Of a DNA stretch of 64,000 bases, positions 1 to 7,672 are shown one piece after another. A model generated the notes under the pieces. The model was not told the origin of the DNA. It did no database searches and worked only from the letters and a program-made list of their open reading frames with translations. Positions within the stretch are counted from its first letter, which is position 1. Each line of letters opens with the position of its first letter. A program made the translations under genes and the position numbers. Source of the DNA: Planctomycetota bacterium (GTDB lineage Bacteria; Planctomycetota; PUPC01; DSUN01); the NCBI GenBank assembly GCA_035384565.1, contig DAOOIT010000015.1, positions 1 through 64,000 of the forward strand, written 5' to 3'.

Positions 1-59
1 CGTCCCACGCTCTCCGGCGACTGCCACGTCAGGCGCGCCAAACCCTGATGAGCCGTTTC

Positions 60-1256
60 TTAGCTGTATCGCCCGAAGTGCTGAATGGCGGACATGATGA
101 GCCGCATGCTGACCAGCAGCGAGCCGTTGTTGATGGAGCCGGCCGTGGCGAAGACGAGGCCGCGCGTCGCGCGGGCCTGCTCGAAGTCGCGCAGGAACTC
201 GGCGACGATCTTCTCGCTCTCGTTGCGCATGAGGGTGTAGGGCGCGAGCTGGCCGTGGATGACAGCGTTGGGCAGGTGCTGGCGAATCTCGCGCACGGTG
301 ACGGTGGGGCCGAAGTTGGTGCCGTTCAGGCCGAGCCTGGCGAGGACGGGCAGGATGTGGGCCATGGCCGAGTCGGAGTGCTGGTAGCGGCTGTCGGCGG
401 GGTTCGGGCTGTAGCGGTCGAAGACGCCTTTGAGGACGGGATAGGCGAAGAGCTCGTACATCTCGGGGGTGAGCATGCAGCAGTTGTCGTCGGCGAAGCT
501 GAAGCCGTGGGGCGCGGTGTCGGGGGTGTAGCCGGCCTCCTCGTCGGTGAGGCGGGCGATGTCGAGCATGGCGCGCAGGATCAGGCGGCTCCAGCGCGTG
601 GCGAGGTCGGGCCGGTCGGCGATGAGGAAGATGACGCCCTCGACGCTGTAGAGCGACATGGCGAAGGTGACCGGCCCGCGCTGGTGGCGGTAGAGGGGCG
701 GCTTGACGCCGAGGGCCATGAGCCGCGCGCGCTCCTCGTGCCAGTTCGGGGGCAGGAGGAAGCGGCGGAGGCCGTCGTCGAGGCGGCGTTCGACGCGGTC
801 GAGGAGGGCCTTCAGCTCGTCGTCGTTGCGCACGCAGGGCTGGAGCCACCAGGAGCCCGAGTGCCACTCGTGGTGGGCCTCGAAGACGTCGTGGAGGCCC
901 TTGATGGCAGGGTAGCGGCGGGTGGGGTCGCTGGGCTTTTCGCTGAGGAGGCGGCGGCCGACGATCCTCTCGGCCTTGTCGTTGTAGGCGCGGTGGAGGC
1001 CGAGGCGCCAGGGTTCGTCGTGGTCGTAGCGCCAGTAGTCCTCCTCGAGGCCGAGCTCGGCGTAGACGCACTCGCCGCTCATCAGCACGCCGAGCGGACA
1101 CTGGGGGATATGGGCGCCGAACGGGTCCTGGATCGCGGCCTCCTGGTCGGCCCAGAAGCGGTCGAGGTCCACGGGGGCCAGGCCGTCGCGCCTCTTCATC
1201 TCGCGCGCGAGGCGGGCGGGGATGTCGTTGCGGGGCCACGAGGCGAACTTGCGCAT
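60..1256 (-). CDS. Uroporphyrinogen decarboxylase (UroD) family protein
   Basis: 398 residues. The C-terminal half has the UroD/MtaA-like TIM-barrel pattern: a G-P-V-T-F segment near 194, D-D-N-C-C-M-L-T-P near 256, H-S-D at 293-295 and V-I-H-G at 333-336. The family includes haem-pathway decarboxylases and corrinoid-dependent methyltransferases. In PVC genomes many distant UroD-like genes sit in sugar-catabolism clusters with no known reaction, and this one is of that kind: a haem role is unlikely given its long N-terminal extension and its neighbours (aldo/keto reductase, GH36, Gfo/Idh/MocA). No signal peptide is seen, so it is probably cytoplasmic. It is the last gene of a minus-strand run, 66 bp after the aldo/keto reductase, and a palindromic repeat fills that gap. 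The family call is fairly sure; the substrate is unknown. Confidence 0.75.
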   Translation of the reverse strand: MRKFASWPRNDIPARLAREMKRRDGLAPVDLDRFWADQEAAIQDPFGAHIPQCPLGVLMSGECVYAELGLEEDYWRYDHDEPWRLGLHRAYNDKAERIVGRRLLSEKPSDPTRRYPAIKGLHDVFEAHHEWHSGSWWLQPCVRNDDELKALLDRVERRLDDGLRRFLLPPNWHEERARLMALGVKPPLYRHQRGPVTFAMSLYSVEGVIFLIADRPDLATRWSRLILRAMLDIARLTDEEAGYTPDTAPHGFSFADDNCCMLTPEMYELFAYPVLKGVFDRYSPNPADSRYQHSDSAMAHILPVLARLGLNGTNFGPTVTVREIRQHLPNAVIHGQLAPYTLMRNESEKIVAEFLRDFEQARATRGLVFATAGSINNGSLLVSMRLIMSAIQHFGRYS

Positions 1257-1291
1257 CGGGTCTGTCGCTCCTGACGCTGGAGGTCCGGCCG

Positions 1292-1322
1292 ACCTCCCGC
1301 AGGTTTCGAACCTGCGGGAGGT
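1292..1322. repeat. Dispersed palindromic repeat, family A, copy 1
   Basis: A perfect 14-bp inverted repeat, acctcccgcaggtt / aacctgcgggaggt, around the 3-nt loop tcg. It lies in the 66-bp gap between the aldo/keto reductase and the UroD-family gene. The same arms recur at 22807-22837, and diverged relatives occur at 26016, 42903 and 45153. No T-tract follows, so it is not a normal intrinsic terminator. Confidence 0.9.
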
Positions 1323-2252
1323 TCACAGCTCCTGGCGCTTGAGGTTCAGCCACTGCATCTCGGCCTCGGTGAGGGCCAGCCGGGCCGCGGCGACACAGGA
1401 GTCCACCTCGGCGGTCGTTGCCGGGCCGACGAGGGCGATCATGGGCGCGGGCAGGTTGAGGACGTAGGCGAGGGCGATCTGAATGGCCGTCACGCCCTTG
1501 GCCTTCGCCAGCCGCCGCGCGCGGGCGAGCTTCTCGAAGTTCTCCTTGATCGGATGGTAGACCCGCCGCAGGTCGGGGTTGGGATCGTTGGGGCCGCTGG
1601 AGTCGAGGAAGAAGCCGCGGGCCTGGCTCGACCAGGCAACGAGGGGGATGCCGCTCTGGGCGTGCCAGGCGATGTCGGCCTCGCTCGCCTGCGTGCAGTC
1701 GGCCCAGAACGGCTCGGCGGCTGTGGCGAGGCAGACGTGGGGGCTGGAGACGGCCATGCCCATCAGCCCCTTCTTCGCGGCGTACTCGTTGGCCTCGCGG
1801 ATGCGGGAGGCCGTCCAGTTCGACCCGCCGAAGGCGCGGATGCGGCCTCTGGCGCGCTCGTCGTTGAGGGTCTCGACGATGTCGCCGACGGGCACGGCGG
1901 GGTTGTCGCGGTGGGCGACCCAGAGGTCAACGTAGTCGGTGCCCAGGCGCTGGAGGTTGCCGGCGATGGCCTTGCGGATGTTCTCGGGCGTCACCAGCTT
2001 CACGTCGGCGCAGCCCTTGTCGAGGATCACCCAGTCGGCCCGGCAGTTGCGTTCGGCCAGGTACTGGCCGATGGCGAGCTCGGACTTTCCGCCGCCGTAG
2101 ACCTCGGCCGAGTCGATCAGGTTGCCGCCGTGGGCGCGGAAGCGGTCGAGCAGTTCGAACACCAGCTCCTTGCGTTCGGGCGCGAAGATCATCGAGCCCA
2201 TGCCGAGGCACGAGACCTGGCGGCCCAGCTCGCGAATGTGCACGGTCTTCAT
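1323..2252 (-). CDS. Aldo/keto reductase
   Basis: 309 residues from the ATG at 2252, chosen because AAGGA lies 9-10 nt upstream and the 33 codons before it are arginine-rich and unlike the family. The catalytic tetrad is visible in order: Asp47 and Tyr52 in D-S-A-E-V-Y-G, Lys79 in I-L-D-K-G, and His114 in V-A-H-R-D. These enzymes are NADPH-dependent carbonyl reductases with a TIM-barrel fold; no signal peptide is seen, so it should be cytoplasmic. Its place after two GH36-like enzymes and a GH-A hydrolase suggests it acts on a sugar or sugar-derived carbonyl. The substrate cannot be read from the sequence. Confidence 0.88.
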   Translation of the reverse strand: MKTVHIRELGRQVSCLGMGSMIFAPERKELVFELLDRFRAHGGNLIDSAEVYGGGKSELAIGQYLAERNCRADWVILDKGCADVKLVTPENIRKAIAGNLQRLGTDYVDLWVAHRDNPAVPVGDIVETLNDERARGRIRAFGGSNWTASRIREANEYAAKKGLMGMAVSSPHVCLATAAEPFWADCTQASEADIAWHAQSGIPLVAWSSQARGFFLDSSGPNDPNPDLRRVYHPIKENFEKLARARRLAKAKGVTAIQIALAYVLNLPAPMIALVGPATTAEVDSCVAAARLALTEAEMQWLNLKRQEL

Positions 2253-2372
2253 CCCGCGTCGTCCTTGCCAGGGGGTTGGTGCGGTGGCCCGGCGGCCTCT
2301 GCCCCGGGCGCGCGTGCGCAGTAGATTACCGCAACGCCGCGTGGGCCGCAAGCCGCGATGCCCGGCGGGCCC

Positions 2373-3710
2373 CTATTGGCCGGCAGTCGGCGGAATGGCG
2401 AGGATGAGGGGATGGTTGCTCAGCGTGAGCGCGAGGGAGGCGACCCCGCGGTGGGTCTGGACGGGCTCGGTGCCGACGGTCGGGTTGTAGACCCTCACGG
2501 TGGCCTGCGGGGCGCCGAACTGCACGGTGATGCGGTCCTCGCCCTTCAGCCGCTCGCCCCACACGACCAGTTGGAACGTGCCATCGCTGTGCTGGAGGAG
2601 CAGGTCGTGCACGGTGGGCGGCGGGTCGGGGATGGCGTAGTCGAGGCGGCCCGGCTCGCGCGGCGCTCCCTTGTCGGCCAGGATCGTGGTGAGGTTGTGC
2701 AGGTAGTGGGCGGCCTTGCGCGGCGTGTAGTCGGGGCGATAGAAGCCGAACTTCTGGTTGCCGCCCTCGTCGGTGCGGTCGCGCAGGAGGTAGACGGCGG
2801 TGTAGCTCCAGCCGCGCTTGAACTGGGCGAGGTAGAGCGTCAGCAGGTTCAGGGCGTGGATCTCCTCGGTGACGGCGCCGCCGATGGTGGTGCCCGTCTC
2901 GGTGGTCACGCGGGGCAGGGTTTGCAGCTCGGCCTCGGAGTAGCCGCGGAAGCGCTTGGCCCACGTGACCCCGTAGTTGCCGTACAGGCCGTCCACCTTG
3001 CAGGCGGGGCCGGGGTCGGCGGCGTTCCACGTCGTGTTGTCGCCTGGGTGGGGCGAGTTGGGATGGTAGAAGTAGTTGTGGCAGTTCGCGTAGTCGGCGT
3101 ACTTCGTGCCGTCGGGCATCAGGGTGCCGGCGCCGGGCGGGATGGTGAGGAACTGGAGGCCGCAGTTGTCGCGCTGGGCGCCGTTCTCGCTGAGCGACCA
3201 GACGGGGTATTTCCTCAGCAGCGGGTCGCTCTTGACGGCGGCGTAGAGGTCGCGCTGGAGCTTGGCGACGGCGAGCCACGAGGGCGCGTTGCCGCCGCCC
3301 TTTTCGCCTTGGTAGGTGACGCCCCAGTTGTTGGGCTCGTTGTTGCCCTCGAAGGCCAGGAGGGCGCCGGCCTCGGCCAGGGGCCGGGCGGTCTCGAGGA
3401 GCTTCTGGAGGTCGCTGCCGCCGCTGACGAGGCCCCAACTGAAGCGCACGCCGGTGGCCTTGTGGAGGTCGAGATAGGTTTGCACCGTGGTGGGGCCTTG
3501 GGCGGTGAGGCCCTCGATGCCGCCGCGCACCCAGCGGAAGCCCACGTAGTTGACCATCTCGATGGTCTTCTCGATGGGCTGGCCGCGGTCGGGGAAGGTG
3601 GTCACAATGCCGATGCTGTTGAGGAAGTCCGCCGTCCGCACCGCGGCCGTGCCGCCGCGCGAGGGGCCTTCGGCTGCCGCCAACACGGTGAACGCCAGGA
3701 TCATTGCCAT
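2373..3710 (-). CDS. Secreted clan GH-A glycoside hydrolase-like protein
   Basis: 445 residues. The start at 3710 is supported by AAGGAG upstream. A short hydrophobic N-terminus ending in A-A-A-E looks like a signal peptide. The core resembles a clan GH-A TIM barrel: the acid/base candidate is Glu125 in E-G-N-N-E-P-N-N-W and the nucleophile candidate is Glu271 in T-T-E-T-G-T, spaced as in GH5/GH39-type enzymes. The C-terminal 80 residues look like a small beta domain. It lies 24 bp after the NPCBM-GH36 gene and probably works with it on the same glycan. The exact GH family is not assignable by eye; GH39-like is my best guess. Confidence 0.65.
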   Translation of the reverse strand: MAMILAFTVLAAAEGPSRGGTAAVRTADFLNSIGIVTTFPDRGQPIEKTIEMVNYVGFRWVRGGIEGLTAQGPTTVQTYLDLHKATGVRFSWGLVSGGSDLQKLLETARPLAEAGALLAFEGNNEPNNWGVTYQGEKGGGNAPSWLAVAKLQRDLYAAVKSDPLLRKYPVWSLSENGAQRDNCGLQFLTIPPGAGTLMPDGTKYADYANCHNYFYHPNSPHPGDNTTWNAADPGPACKVDGLYGNYGVTWAKRFRGYSEAELQTLPRVTTETGTTIGGAVTEEIHALNLLTLYLAQFKRGWSYTAVYLLRDRTDEGGNQKFGFYRPDYTPRKAAHYLHNLTTILADKGAPREPGRLDYAIPDPPPTVHDLLLQHSDGTFQLVVWGERLKGEDRITVQFGAPQATVRVYNPTVGTEPVQTHRGVASLALTLSNHPLILAIPPTAGQ

Positions 3711-3734
3711 CTGCGCGCTCCTTGAGTGACGCGG

Positions 3735-6296
3735 TCAGTTCCCCGCCGCCTTGTAGGTGATCACCACGACGCCCGGCTTGTCGGCGATGGTGACCAGCAG
3801 GCCCTCGTCGAGCAACTGGCGGCCGGGGAGCTGGACGGGTTTGCCCTCGTCGAGGTTGGTCACGGCGTACTCGGCGGCAGGGTCGAGTCCGCGCAGGCGG
3901 AAGCGGGCGGCCTCGTAGGGGCTGTCGGGCCGGCGGAATGCCTGCACGACCCCCTCGCCCTTCGCCGGGCCGTCGAATTGCCAGGCCATCCACACGCTGT
4001 TGTCGAGGCTGTAGGCCGTCAGGGGCCAGAAGTCGCCGTAGTAGTGCTTGCTGATCGCCCGCCACTGGGCGACGAGCCTGCGGAGCTTGTCGTAGTCAAT
4101 GTCCTTGACGCGCAGGTCAATGCCGCAGCCGAGGCTGGGCGCGGCGTTGCTCCAGAAGGCGTAGGGCTCGACGGGCGTCTTGCCGCCGCCGTAGTAGGGC
4201 GCGTTGTCGCAGGCCACGGTGCCCGTGCCGTGGTAGGGCAGCCAGAGAGAGAGGCCATAGGTCATCCCCTGGTGGCCGGTGGCCTCGAAGGCGTAGTCGC
4301 TGCGCCACAGGGGCACGGCGCGGCGCATCGTCTCGAGGTCGTTCCGCCGCCCGCCGCTGGCGCACGAGTCAATCAGCAGGTTCGGATGGCGGCGGCGCAG
4401 TTCGTCCCAGTAGGCGAGGTAGCCGGTCACGTGCTTGATCTCGGTGATGCCCTGGCGGTCGGGCGCGTCGTTGGCTCTCCAGTAGCCGAGGGGGTCGAAA
4501 TTGAAGTCCTGGCGATACAGGTCAATCCCCTGCTCGGTGATCAGCCTGTCCACGTGCTCCGTGAGCCACTTGCGCGCTTCGTCGTTGCCGAGGTTGAGGA
4601 GGCGGTTGCCGCCGGGCTTCCCGAGGAGCCACTCGGGGTGCTTCTCGGCCAGCCAGGTGCCGTCGGCCACCCGCTCGGGCTCGAACCATACGAGGATGCC
4701 CATGCCCTTGGCGTGGGCGTGGTCGCTGATGGGCTTGAAGCCCTTGGGGAAGCGCTTGGGGTCCACCTCCCACGTGCCCACCTGCGGCCAGCCCTTCTCC
4801 TGGATGTACCAGCCGGCGTCCATCCACCAGTAGTCGAGCTTCAGGCCCTCCTCGAGGAAGCGGTTGATGAACATGATCTGGTTTTCTGTGTTGGCGTCAA
4901 TCATCTCGTTGTAGGCGCGGGAGCTGGCCGCCACGAACTGCGGCGGGGGCAGTTTTCCCCCGGGCTTCGGCATCGAGTGGGCCATCATCCAGCGGCGCCA
5001 GAGGTTCTGCGCGCGGAACCAGTCGCCGCCCTTCCAGAACTGGAGCACCATGAGCGGCGAGCGCACCTCTTCGCCGGGGAGGAGCTTGAAGTGGGTGAGC
5101 TCCTGCCCCGCGCGGATGCGGAGCGTCGTGCCGCCGTTGCGGGCGAACGTGGCGGCCCACTGCCCCGGCCAGCCGACGACCAGGATCAACCCCTCCCGGG
5201 TCTCGGCTGTGGGCGGGGCATCACTGCCCCGCGTCCCCCATTCGATATTGAAGTAGGACCAATCGGTGTTCGTCGGCCTGCCGCCGGCCGCGGCGATGCG
5301 CTTCGTGGCGTTCGGCTTCAGCTCGGTCAGGAGCGGCCCGTAGTCGCCCTTGCTGCACGGCGAGCCGACCGCGTGGTGGAGGAGAAACTCCTGCTTGCCG
5401 CTGCGGACGATGGCGGCATCGAAGGCCTGAATATCGGCCAGGATCGGCGTGTCGGCCTTGCCGGTGTTCTTGAAGTAGAGCGTCCACTCCACCGTTGGGA
5501 AATCGTGGTACTCGATGGCCCGGCAGCGGAGGACGAGGCCCGTCTTGGGGTCGGTGTAGGTCGCCACGTGCTCGGTGCGGGCGTCGTCGAGCTTGCGGCT
5601 CGCCTGCTGCCGCTCCCAAGCGGGAAGCAGCGTGGCCGAGGGCTGGCCGCCGTAGGTGAACGCGAAGGGCGGCCCGGCGGCCAGAAGCCCCTCGCCCTCA
5701 ACGAACGGCAGGTCGCCGAGCCACACCTCCTTGCCATCGGCGAGGGCGACCTTCGCGTCGGCCCAGTCGCTCTGGTCGCACGAGATGCCGTCGCCCGCAT
5801 CGCCGACCTCCAGCGTGAACTCCATCGCGCCGCCGAGGTCCACGGCGACCGGCACGGGCGGCATCCCCTCGCGGAGGACGCCCGACCTGAATGCCTCCTT
5901 GCCCCCGACGCTCACGGAGAAGACCACGCTCCCCCGCCCGCCGCTCGTCTGGTCGTTCGAGTCCACGCCGACGACAGCGGTGAACGTCTTGCCCGGCCCG
6001 GGCAGGCGCACGACCACCTTGCTCACGGCGTGGCAATAGAGGCCGCGGGTGAATTCCTTGCCCGCGAGCTTCAGCGGCCGGCCGCCGCGATTGTTTCGGA
6101 TCACGGGGTCGTTATTCGCCAGCACCACGAGGCCCGGCTCGGCCTGTTTCCCCGGCTCGGGCACCTCGAAGCGCGCCGCGGCCCACTTCCGCGCGCTGGC
6201 CATCTCGTCGCCAGTAGGAGTCATGGCCTGGGCAGCTTGCATCATGGCGATGGAGCCTCCCAAGAGGATAGCGATTGGACGGAAGAATGGCGACAT
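3735..6296 (-). CDS. GH36-like alpha-galactosidase with NPCBM domain
   Basis: 853 residues. I start at the ATG at 6296 (GAGGGG upstream, then a signal peptide at 1-24) because the 49 codons before it are not family-like. Residues ~48-195 form an NPCBM carbohydrate-binding domain. Residues ~205-850 form a melibiase-type enzyme: D-Y-W-W-M-D-A-G-W at ~488, nucleophile candidate Asp597 in Y-R-Q-D-F-N, acid/base candidate Asp667 in W-R-S-D-Y. GH36 enzymes remove alpha-galactose (or alpha-N-acetylgalactosamine) and this one should act outside the cytoplasm. A paralogue without NPCBM lies at 7673-9673, the two separated by a membrane protein and a nucleotidyltransferase/HEPN pair. It follows the HEPN gene by 26 bp. 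Confidence 0.85.
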   Translation of the reverse strand: MSPFFRPIAILLGGSIAMMQAAQAMTPTGDEMASARKWAAARFEVPEPGKQAEPGLVVLANNDPVIRNNRGGRPLKLAGKEFTRGLYCHAVSKVVVRLPGPGKTFTAVVGVDSNDQTSGGRGSVVFSVSVGGKEAFRSGVLREGMPPVPVAVDLGGAMEFTLEVGDAGDGISCDQSDWADAKVALADGKEVWLGDLPFVEGEGLLAAGPPFAFTYGGQPSATLLPAWERQQASRKLDDARTEHVATYTDPKTGLVLRCRAIEYHDFPTVEWTLYFKNTGKADTPILADIQAFDAAIVRSGKQEFLLHHAVGSPCSKGDYGPLLTELKPNATKRIAAAGGRPTNTDWSYFNIEWGTRGSDAPPTAETREGLILVVGWPGQWAATFARNGGTTLRIRAGQELTHFKLLPGEEVRSPLMVLQFWKGGDWFRAQNLWRRWMMAHSMPKPGGKLPPPQFVAASSRAYNEMIDANTENQIMFINRFLEEGLKLDYWWMDAGWYIQEKGWPQVGTWEVDPKRFPKGFKPISDHAHAKGMGILVWFEPERVADGTWLAEKHPEWLLGKPGGNRLLNLGNDEARKWLTEHVDRLITEQGIDLYRQDFNFDPLGYWRANDAPDRQGITEIKHVTGYLAYWDELRRRHPNLLIDSCASGGRRNDLETMRRAVPLWRSDYAFEATGHQGMTYGLSLWLPYHGTGTVACDNAPYYGGGKTPVEPYAFWSNAAPSLGCGIDLRVKDIDYDKLRRLVAQWRAISKHYYGDFWPLTAYSLDNSVWMAWQFDGPAKGEGVVQAFRRPDSPYEAARFRLRGLDPAAEYAVTNLDEGKPVQLPGRQLLDEGLLVTIADKPGVVVITYKAAGN

Positions 6297-6322
6297 TGCA
6301 GCACCCCTCAACCGCGGCTGGG

Positions 6323-6673
6323 CTACTTGCCGAGAAGGGCTGGATGATGAGCCCGCAGCCAGTCCTTGACCTGACGGCGAAGCCATCGGGCGAATTCGGC
6401 CGCCTCGGCGCCGATCGTGTGCGCGATGCTCTGGATGACGCAATAGTGGTGGGCCTCTCCCCGCCCGGTGCGGTACCCTGCGGCGGCGAGAGCGGCCGTG
6501 GCCGCCTGGAGGGCGGCGTTGTAGGCCAGGCGTAGCTTGCCGTCGGCGCTCAGCCCTTGAGCCTGGCAGTCCTTCAGATCCCGGTCCGCCAAGGCAAGCA
6601 GATCCCCAATCTCATCCTCAGTCGCCTGATGCTCAACGAGCCAGCGGTTCGCCACCCAATCCCGCAAGCTCAT
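6323..6673 (-). CDS. HEPN-domain protein, partner of nucleotidyltransferase
   Basis: 116 residues, mostly helical. The central segment (Y-N-A-A-L-Q-A-A-T-A-A-L near 51, then H-H-Y near 75) is typical of HEPN proteins encoded next to MNT-type nucleotidyltransferases. An R-X6-H arrangement (Arg68...His75) could be the HEPN ribonuclease motif, but it may be chance. The start overlaps the end of the upstream nucleotidyltransferase gene by 41 bp, so the two are co-translated. In the known HepT/MntA systems the HEPN protein is the toxin and the nucleotidyltransferase neutralises it by adding AMP. Here the pair lies inside a glycoside hydrolase cluster. The HEPN family call is good; toxin activity is inference. 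Confidence 0.72.
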   Translation of the reverse strand: MSLRDWVANRWLVEHQATEDEIGDLLALADRDLKDCQAQGLSADGKLRLAYNAALQAATAALAAAGYRTGRGEAHHYCVIQSIAHTIGAEAAEFARWLRRQVKDWLRAHHPALLGK

Positions 6674-7235
6674 GCTCGTCCCCTACTACAAGGAGCTTGG
6701 GACCGCGCAGGACGTCCCGGACGAAGGGCTGCTTTTCTGCCGCCTTCTGCGCGAACTCCGATGGGGAGTACACCGTGGGGTTCACCTCGCGCCCGAGCTG
6801 GTGCTGGGCCGCGCCCAGTGCGGACACAAGTTCGCGCAGCGTCACGTCGCCTACTACCAAGAGGTCAATGTCGCTCTCCGCGCGCGGTTCGCCCTTCGCC
6901 ACGGAACCGAATACGAAGGCGGACCGGATGCGCGCCCCAAGTGGCTTCAGCGCGGCCCGGAGCACATCGGCCACGCCGCAGGTCTTGAGGACGAGTTGCT
7001 GAAGATCCGGGAAGATCGGGCAGCGCCGGTTGGTTCGGTAGTACCTCTGCCTGCCTTCGGTCTGGCGGAGGAGAATGCCCAAGACGCTCAAGCGGGCGAG
7101 TTCGCGGCTGAGGTTTGTGGAATCCTCGCGGAGGAGGGACTCGAGCTGGCGCACGAAGAACCTCTCCTCGGGGTGCGATAGGAACCAGCCAAGTACTTTG
7201 GCCCTCAGCCTGGAGCCGAAGAGGTTCTCGAGCAC
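6633..7235 (-). CDS. Winged-helix plus MNT nucleotidyltransferase fusion
   Basis: 200 residues. The N-terminal ~70 residues form a winged helix-turn-helix (V-R-Q-L-E...S-T-N-L-S-R-E-L then a beta wing rich in R-Q-R-Y-Y-R). Residues ~100-190 form a minimal nucleotidyltransferase with G-S at 110-111 and the metal-binding S-D-I-D-L-L-V (Asp122, Asp124). I choose the GTG at 7235, with AAGGA 8 nt upstream, because operator-like repeats and a -10 box lie between it and the in-frame ATG at 7331. That ATG overlaps the preceding gene's stop as ATGA and would add 32 residues. The protein probably represses its own promoter and acts as antitoxin or modifier of the HEPN protein encoded next. Confidence 0.8.
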   Translation of the reverse strand: MLENLFGSRLRAKVLGWFLSHPEERFFVRQLESLLREDSTNLSRELARLSVLGILLRQTEGRQRYYRTNRRCPIFPDLQQLVLKTCGVADVLRAALKPLGARIRSAFVFGSVAKGEPRAESDIDLLVVGDVTLRELVSALGAAQHQLGREVNPTVYSPSEFAQKAAEKQPFVRDVLRGPKLLVVGDEHELAGLGGEPLAR

Positions 7236-7248
7236 ATCTCTCTTCCTT

Positions 7249-7286
7249 GTAGTAGAATCCACTGCATGCGCAGTAGATCTTACTGC
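7249..7286 (-). promoter_or_regulatory. Two operator-like near-palindromes
   Basis: On the minus strand, GCAGTAAGATCTACTGC (7270-7286) is a near-perfect palindrome and GCAGTGGATTCTACTAC (7249-7265) is a diverged copy with 12 of 17 bases equal. They start exactly 21 bp apart, two helical turns, which suits cooperative binding of a dimeric winged-helix protein. The upstream copy contains the -10 box of the nucleotidyltransferase promoter. Confidence 0.6.
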
Positions 7287-7305
7287 ACTCCGCTGCCCAT
7301 CGCAA
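7277..7305 (-). promoter_or_regulatory. Sigma-70-like promoter of the nucleotidyltransferase/HEPN pair
   Basis: Read on the minus strand: -35 TTGCGA (7300-7305), a 17-bp spacer, and -10 TAAGAT (7277-7282). The -10 box sits inside the operator-like palindrome at 7270-7286. Transcription would start near 7270, giving a leader of about 35 nt before the GTG at 7235. Confidence 0.55.
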
Positions 7306-7327
7306 GTGCGCTCGGCCTTGGCGGCGC

Positions 7328-7657
7328 TCATGACGCCTTCCCCCCCATCGAGAACGCGGCCATGCCGGCCGCAATGGCGAGCATGGCGCCGTACTGGAGC
7401 GGCGTGAGCGGCACGCGAAAGAGCACGGCGATCGAGCCCTGGGCGCACAGGAACGCCCCGCCAGTGCCCAGGCCGAGCGCCAGGTTCGGGTTCATCGCCT
7501 TGTAGAGCATCATGAGAAAGACGATGCTCGACGCGCCGAAGACATTGCCCAGGACGAAGCCGAGCGTGGCCCTGCCCGGCGTGCGGCTGCCGTAGGAGAA
7601 GAGGAGCTGGGCCACCGCCTGCATCGCCCAGAAGATGACGAGCCAGAGGTAGCGCAT
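7328..7657 (-). CDS. Small four-helix membrane protein (SMR/DMT-like)
   Basis: 109 residues with four predicted membrane helices (about 3-20, 30-53, 60-77 and 84-103). Length and helix number match small multidrug resistance/drug-metabolite transporter (DMT) proteins, and the G-x-x-x-G-rich second and fourth helices fit that fold. A conserved charged residue typical of EmrE helix 1 is not evident, so drug export should not be assumed. It begins 15 bp after the GH36-like gene and its stop overlaps an ATG of the next frame (ATGA at 7328-7331). By context it could export or import a sugar-derived small molecule; this is inference. Confidence 0.6.
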   Translation of the reverse strand: MRYLWLVIFWAMQAVAQLLFSYGSRTPGRATLGFVLGNVFGASSIVFLMMLYKAMNPNLALGLGTGGAFLCAQGSIAVLFRVPLTPLQYGAMLAIAAGMAAFSMGGKAS

Positions 7658-7672
7658 CTTCGCGCCGTCCTC

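Noticed and set aside
1..59. A gene at the left edge
   Set aside because: No frame or RNA feature can be supported in these 59 bases.
7235..7331. ATG at 7331 as the start of the HTH-nucleotidyltransferase
   Set aside because: It would place the operator repeats and the -10 box inside the coding region; the GTG at 7235 has the better ribosome site. It remains possible because of the ATGA overlap.
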